Of a stretch of 46,711 nt of DNA, positions 43,315 to 46,711 are shown one piece after another. Below the pieces are notes generated by a model. The model was given only the letters and a program-made list of their open reading frames with translations. It was not told the origin of the DNA and made no database searches. Source of the DNA: Microbacterium ureisolvens (GTDB lineage: Bacteria; Actinomycetota; Actinomycetes; Actinomycetales; Microbacteriaceae); the NCBI RefSeq assembly GCF_015278315.1, contig NZ_JADIJE010000019.1, positions 1 through 46,711 of the forward strand, read 5' to 3'. Position 1 is the stretch's first letter; every line of letters begins with the position of its first letter. A program made the position numbers and the translations under genes.

Positions 43315-43950
43315 ATGGCAGAGCAGAACGCGAACCAGCGGTTCGTCGACGAGGCGACGAGCGAGCCGGAGCACATCGCGCGCGCCCGCGCGCACGCTCT
43401 CGAGCTCGGCGCCTCACCGATCAGCCCGGCGATCGGGGCGCAGTGCGCCGTGCTCGCCGCGGCATCGCAGGCCCTCAACATCGTCGAGATCGGGACGGGC
43501 GCCGGTGTCTCGGGCCTCTGGCTGCTGCACGGCTCGCCCCGCGCGACCCTCACCACGATTGACAAGGAGCCCGAGCACCTCGGAGCAGCACGCCAGGCGT
43601 TCGCCGAGGCGCGCATCCCTCCCGCCCGCGCGCGCTTCATCACCGGTCGCGCGGCCGAGGTGCTCCCCCGCATGAACGAGGCGTCGTACGACATCGTCCT
43701 CGTGGACGCCGACCCGGACGGCGTGATCGAGTACGTCGAGCACGGTCTGCGGCTCGTGCGTGCCGGAGGGACGGTGCTCGTGCCGCGGGTGCTCGCCGGC
43801 GGCGCCGTCGCCGACCCGGTCCGCCGCGACCCGGTCACCACCGCCTACCGGTCGCTGATCCAGGAGACCCAGGCCTCGCCCGCCGTGATCGGGGCCCTGT
43901 CGATCACCGGCGAAGGCCTGCTCCAGCTGACCACCGTGCCCACGAACTGA
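43315..43950 (+). CDS. Class I SAM O-methyltransferase
   Basis: A 211-residue methyltransferase of the bacterial O-methyltransferase-3 type (Rv1220c-like). SAM-binding motif I is IVEIGTGAGVSGLWLL. The acidic end of strand 2 is TTIDKEPEHL. Motif IV is DIVLVDADPDGVIEYV, with the metal-binding Asp region. LVRAGGTVLVPRVL follows. The acceptor is unknown. Ribosome site GGAGGG. A hairpin terminator follows. Confidence 0.88.
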   Translation: MAEQNANQRFVDEATSEPEHIARARAHALELGASPISPAIGAQCAVLAAASQALNIVEIGTGAGVSGLWLLHGSPRATLTTIDKEPEHLGAARQAFAEARIPPARARFITGRAAEVLPRMNEASYDIVLVDADPDGVIEYVEHGLRLVRAGGTVLVPRVLAGGAVADPVRRDPVTTAYRSLIQETQASPAVIGALSITGEGLLQLTTVPTN

Positions 43951-43965
43951 CCTGTACGCACGAAC

Positions 43966-43999
43966 GCGAACGGCCGGTCCGATCGGACCGGCCGTTCGC
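43966..43999. terminator. Bidirectional terminator between methyltransferase and DUF3117 genes
   Basis: A perfect 15-bp stem (GCGAACGGCCGGTCC against GGACCGGCCGTTCGC) with a GATC loop, 15 bp after one stop and 11 bp from the other. Confidence 0.8.
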
Positions 44000-44010
44000 A
44001 TAACGTGCGA

Positions 44011-44184
44011 CTACGCGGCGTTGACGACGCCGCCCAGAACGTCGTAGAGCTCCTTGGCCTCAGCGTCGTTCACCGAGACGACGAGGCGACCGCCTCCCTC
44101 GAGCGGCACGCGCACGATGATGAGTCGACCCTCCTTCACGGCCTCCATCGGCCCGTCTCCGGTTCTCGGCTTCATGGCTGCCAT
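44011..44184 (-). CDS. DUF3117 family small protein
   Basis: A 57-residue protein reading MAAMKPRTGDGPMEAVKEG, then RLIIVRVPLEGGGRLVVSV and ending in a short helix with LYDVLGGVVNAA. It matches the actinobacterial DUF3117 family, a near-invariant small protein of unknown function. AAAAGGAG lies 6 nt before the ATG on the minus strand. It stands alone between a terminator and the mannosyltransferase gene. Confidence 0.9.
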   Translation of the reverse strand: MAAMKPRTGDGPMEAVKEGRLIIVRVPLEGGGRLVVSVNDAEAKELYDVLGGVVNAA

Positions 44185-44279
44185 TGCGGCTCCTTTTCAT
44201 CGATGGTCTGCGGATCAAGTTTATCGTGAGGGCACGGGCCCCGGGCACGCCTGGGGAAAGCGGCATCCGTCATCCGGCG

Positions 44280-45503
44280 TTATGGCACCTGCGTGTTGCT
44301 GCCGAGCGCGTACATGTTGTAGATCCACCACCACTGCCCCACAAGGCAGGCCACGAGCACGCTTCCCCTCCACAGGCGCGAGCGGGGAACCGCGAATGCA
44401 CCCCACAGGGGCGACAGCGGCACCAGCAGGCGGAAGATGCTCGACTGCGGGAAGAACACCAGCAGCAGGTAGAACAGGTAGCTGGCGCTCCAGAGGCGGA
44501 TCTCGACGCCGAGCCGGCGCACCTGCGGAAGGAAGAGGAGCGCCGCCGCGACGGCCGCGACGATCACCGCGAGTCCGGCGTAGCCGACCCACGCCGGGAT
44601 GTGCCAGACGGTCTCGCACCAGAAGCGGACGCCTTCCAGGAACGGTTCGAAGGGCGTGAACGCAGCCTCGCCCGGCAGCCAGTTGCGTCGCCATGCGAGT
44701 TCGGTCGCAAGGTAGGCGTCGGGCACCCCGGTCACCGCGGCCGCGATCCACTGCCACGCGAAGCCCACTGCCGCTGCGAGAAGGCCGAGCGCGATGATGT
44801 GCGCGATCTCGGACGCCGGCAGCGGCTCGCGTCGTCGTCCGAGCCAGCGCCACACGCCGTACAGCGCCAGGAACAGGGAGAACGCCAGCACCCCCGGCCG
44901 CGTGAAGCCCATCAGCGGGATCAGCGCGTAGAGCCAGACGTATCGCCGTCGCATCACGCACCACAGCGCGGCGAACAGCCACAGGAGGCTCAGCGACTCG
45001 GCGTACCCGACATGGAACAGGGCGGCGAGCGGGCCGCTCGCGAAGAACGCGACCGCCCACAGCGCGGACCTGTCATCGAGCCGGGTCCGAAGGAGATGGA
45101 AGAGGATGAGGGATGCCCCGTACCCGGCGACGAGCGAGACGATCATCGCTCCGCTCGCCCAGGTGCCGAACGGCACGGCGACCCACTTCGCCAGGTAGGG
45201 ATAGATCGGCATGAAGGCCCAGGTGTTCTCTGCCACCTGGCCCGCCTCGTTCCGCGGCAGCTCGGAGGGGTACCCCACCAGTGCGACGTACTGGTACCAG
45301 GCGCCGTCCCACGCGACGATGGTGTCGGCGATGTCGGCGTCGGCGCCCATCCTCGAGCCGAATCCGGAGAGTTCCGCGGCGAGGAAGAGGAACGCCGTCG
45401 TGACCGCGCGCGCGGCGGCGTAGATCACCGCCACCCGCACCGCGACGGCACCGTGCGACGCGGGCGCGGCCTCCGCGACCGTCGTCAGCCGGCTGCCAGC
45501 CAC
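44280..45503 (-). CDS. PIG-V-like membrane mannosyltransferase
   Basis: A 407-residue polytopic GT-C-type protein with about ten helices. The first extracytoplasmic loop holds IADTIVAWDGAWYQYVALVGYP, with the acidic WDGxWY motif typical of PIG-V/mannosyltransferase-like GT-C enzymes, followed by AFMPIYPYLAKW. HVGYAESLSLLWLFAALW and FTRPG are also family features. It probably transfers a sugar from a polyprenyl-phosphate donor to a cell-envelope acceptor; neither is known. The GTG start lies 19 nt inside the end of dapE and has no good ribosome site, so expression probably depends on coupling. Confidence 0.82.
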   Translation of the reverse strand: MAGSRLTTVAEAAPASHGAVAVRVAVIYAAARAVTTAFLFLAAELSGFGSRMGADADIADTIVAWDGAWYQYVALVGYPSELPRNEAGQVAENTWAFMPIYPYLAKWVAVPFGTWASGAMIVSLVAGYGASLILFHLLRTRLDDRSALWAVAFFASGPLAALFHVGYAESLSLLWLFAALWCVMRRRYVWLYALIPLMGFTRPGVLAFSLFLALYGVWRWLGRRREPLPASEIAHIIALGLLAAAVGFAWQWIAAAVTGVPDAYLATELAWRRNWLPGEAAFTPFEPFLEGVRFWCETVWHIPAWVGYAGLAVIVAAVAAALLFLPQVRRLGVEIRLWSASYLFYLLLVFFPQSSIFRLLVPLSPLWGAFAVPRSRLWRGSVLVACLVGQWWWIYNMYALGSNTQVP

Positions 45504-46561
45504 GCGCGCAGGCCCTGCTGGACCGCCTCGATCTGCCAGAGAGGCACCCGCTCCTCGTCGTGGTGGGCGAGGTGCGGGTCGCCGGGTCCGTAGTTGACGG
45601 CGGGAACGCCGAGCGCGCTGAAACGGGCGACATCGGTCCACCCGTACTTGGGGCGTGGTTCGGCACCTACGGCGGAGAGGAACTCCTGTGCCAGCGGCGC
45701 GTCGAGACCCGGTCGGGCGCCAGCCGCGGCATCCACCACTTCGACGTCGAAGCCCGCGAGCACCTCGCGTACATGGTCCGCCGCTTCTTCGACGCCGCGA
45801 CTGGGGGCGAAGCGGTAGTTGACCTCCACCTCGCAGAGGTCGGGGATCACGTTGCCCGCCACCCCGCCGTTGATGCGGACGGCGTTGAGGCCTTCGCGAT
45901 AGACGAGTCCGTCGACCTCGACCTGAAGCGGCTCGTACGCCGCGAGGCGCTCGAGGATCGGTGCGGCCTTGTGGATCGCGTTCTCGCCGATCCACGCCCG
46001 CGCGCTGTGCGCGCGCACGCCGTCGGTGCGAACGATCGCGCGAAGGTTGCCGTTGCAGCCGCCCTCCACCTCGCCGTTGGAGGGCTCGCCGAGGATCGCG
46101 AAGTCGCCGGCGAACAGGTCGGGCCGCGTGCGGGCCAGGCGGGTCAGGCCGTTGAGGTCGGCGTCGACCTCTTCGTGGTCATACCACATCCACGTGATGT
46201 CGACGCGGGGGTCGGACAGCTCCGCGGCGAGCTTCAACTGCACCGCGACGCCCGCCTTCATGTCCACGGTGCCGCGACCCCAGATGAAGGGCTGGCCGTC
46301 GAGCTCGATGTCTCGCGTCGGCACGTTGCCGTTGATCGGCACGGTGTCGATGTGCCCGGCGATGACGACCCGCTGCGCCCGGCCGAGGTGGGTGCGCGCG
46401 ACGATGGTGTCGCCGTCGCGGTAGACCTCGAGATGACCGAGCGCCGAGACGGCGTCGAAGACCGCGTCCGCGAGCGTCTGCTCCTCGCCCGAGACGCTCG
46501 GAATGTCGCAGATGATGCGGGTGAGATCGACGGAGGAAAGGGACAGATCGAGCGCCGGCAT
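45485..46561 (-). CDS. dapE: Succinyl-diaminopimelate desuccinylase
   Basis: A 358-residue M20 metallopeptidase that removes succinate from N-succinyl-LL-DAP in lysine/peptidoglycan precursor synthesis. Metal and catalytic motifs: AGHIDTVPINGN (first His/Asp), GRGTVDMKAGVA, WYDHEEVDA (Glu general base and ligand), ILGEPSNGEVEGGCNGNL and HLAHHDEERVPL (late His). The dimerisation lid domain (about 180-290) includes RINGGVAGNVIPDLCEVEVNYR. Upstream on the minus strand TAGACT plus 6 nt precedes the ATG. It is followed without a gap by the mannosyltransferase gene. Confidence 0.93.
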   Translation of the reverse strand: MPALDLSLSSVDLTRIICDIPSVSGEEQTLADAVFDAVSALGHLEVYRDGDTIVARTHLGRAQRVVIAGHIDTVPINGNVPTRDIELDGQPFIWGRGTVDMKAGVAVQLKLAAELSDPRVDITWMWYDHEEVDADLNGLTRLARTRPDLFAGDFAILGEPSNGEVEGGCNGNLRAIVRTDGVRAHSARAWIGENAIHKAAPILERLAAYEPLQVEVDGLVYREGLNAVRINGGVAGNVIPDLCEVEVNYRFAPSRGVEEAADHVREVLAGFDVEVVDAAAGARPGLDAPLAQEFLSAVGAEPRPKYGWTDVARFSALGVPAVNYGPGDPHLAHHDEERVPLWQIEAVQQGLRAWLAAG

Positions 46562-46567
46562 CCCTCG

Positions 46568-46573
46568 AGTCTA
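46568..46573 (-). promoter_or_regulatory. -10 hexamer, probable leaderless dapE mRNA
   Basis: Minus-strand TAGACT, 6 nt (CGAGGG), then ATG. Confidence 0.5.
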
Positions 46574-46598
46574 CCGACGCGGATGGGGCCGTTAACGC

Positions 46599-46631
46599 GG
46601 AATGGCCACCCAGGGTGTGGGTGGCCATTCC
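46599..46631 (-). terminator. rRNA operon terminator
   Basis: A 13-bp perfect stem (GGAATGGCCACCC against GGGTGGCCATTCC), extendable by three pairs, with a 7-nt loop. It lies about 10 bp past the 3' end of the 5S rRNA on the minus strand. Confidence 0.8.
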
Positions 46632-46640
46632 GTGAATGGG

Positions 46641-46711
46641 TGTCCGGCGGTGTCCTACTCTCCCACAGGGTCCCCCCTGCAGTACCATCGGCGCTGAGAG
46701 GCTTAGCTTCC
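46641..46711 (-). rRNA. rrf: 5S ribosomal RNA, 3' part
   Basis: The minus-strand sequence contains GGTACTGCAGGGGGGACC and then GTGGGAGAGTAGGACACCGC, ending CGGACA. This is the conserved 3' half of actinobacterial 5S rRNA. The 5' part and the rest of the rRNA operon lie beyond the right edge. The exact 3' end is uncertain by one or two bases. Confidence 0.92.

Overview
The window is high-GC actinobacterial DNA, most likely a member of the Microbacteriaceae close to Microbacterium. The signs are heavy G/C use at third codon positions, many GTG starts, a C50-carotenoid operon, and actinobacterial signature genes (UPF0182, DUF2342, DUF3107, DUF3117, AdnAB, UvrD2). Several blocks follow a gene order I recall from Mycobacterium tuberculosis (the Rv3193c-Rv3202c block, the DUF3107/ferritin-like/RhlE block and the MgtE_N/DUF1003/Mrp block). 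No mobile element, phage gene or CRISPR array was seen. It reads as stable core chromosome. The right end runs into the 3' part of a 5S rRNA on the minus strand, so an rRNA operon lies just beyond it.

Layout. 1-2793: the N-terminus of an unknown Ala/Pro-rich protein, a PLP aminotransferase, a nitrilase-family amidohydrolase and a DUF6328 membrane protein. 2887-3004: initiator tRNA-Met with a strong terminator. 3064-9341: a MarR regulator divergent from a seven-gene operon idi-crtE-crtB-crtI-crtYe-crtYf-crtEb for a cyclic C50 carotenoid. All six junctions in the operon are 4-nt overlaps, and a near-perfect palindrome sits in the divergent promoter. 9349-20064: UPF0182 protein, PDZ/Lon-like protease, DUF2342 zincin-like protein, an orphan RRE/E1-like protein, UvrD2 helicase, NudC and an APH-fold phosphotransferase. 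20112-26746: the AdnA/AdnB double-strand-break resection motor-nuclease. 26903-30481: DUF3107, a small membrane protein, a ferritin-like protein, DEAD-box RNA helicase and a SHOCT membrane protein. 30549-35907: PHP phosphoesterase, membrane-anchored EEP-family protein, aminopeptidase P and gamma-glutamyltransferase. 35939-38400: two divergent citrate-synthase-like genes, one fused to a DNA-binding domain. 38376-43950: alpha/beta hydrolase, stress protein, MgtE_N/CBS protein, DUF1003, Mrp, TatB and O-methyltransferase. 44011-46561: DUF3117, a PIG-V-like mannosyltransferase and DapE.

Many monocistronic or lead genes show the same start arrangement: a TANNNT -10 hexamer followed by 6-7 nt and then ATG/GTG, with no usable Shine-Dalgarno. 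This points to widespread leaderless transcription. Genes inside operons are instead coupled by ATGA/GTGA overlaps.

The most unusual items are four. First, an HTH-citrate synthase fusion that has lost one catalytic histidine, divergent from a second citrate-synthase-like gene with a palindrome between them (candidate metabolite-sensing regulator). Second, an orphan RiPP-type E1/cyclodehydratase-like protein whose gene overlaps uvrD2 tail-to-tail by 200 bp. Third, a strongly over-represented GGATGCC heptamer spread through coding DNA on both strands. Fourth, the fully coupled C50 carotenoid operon. All calls come from reading motifs by eye; no database search was run.
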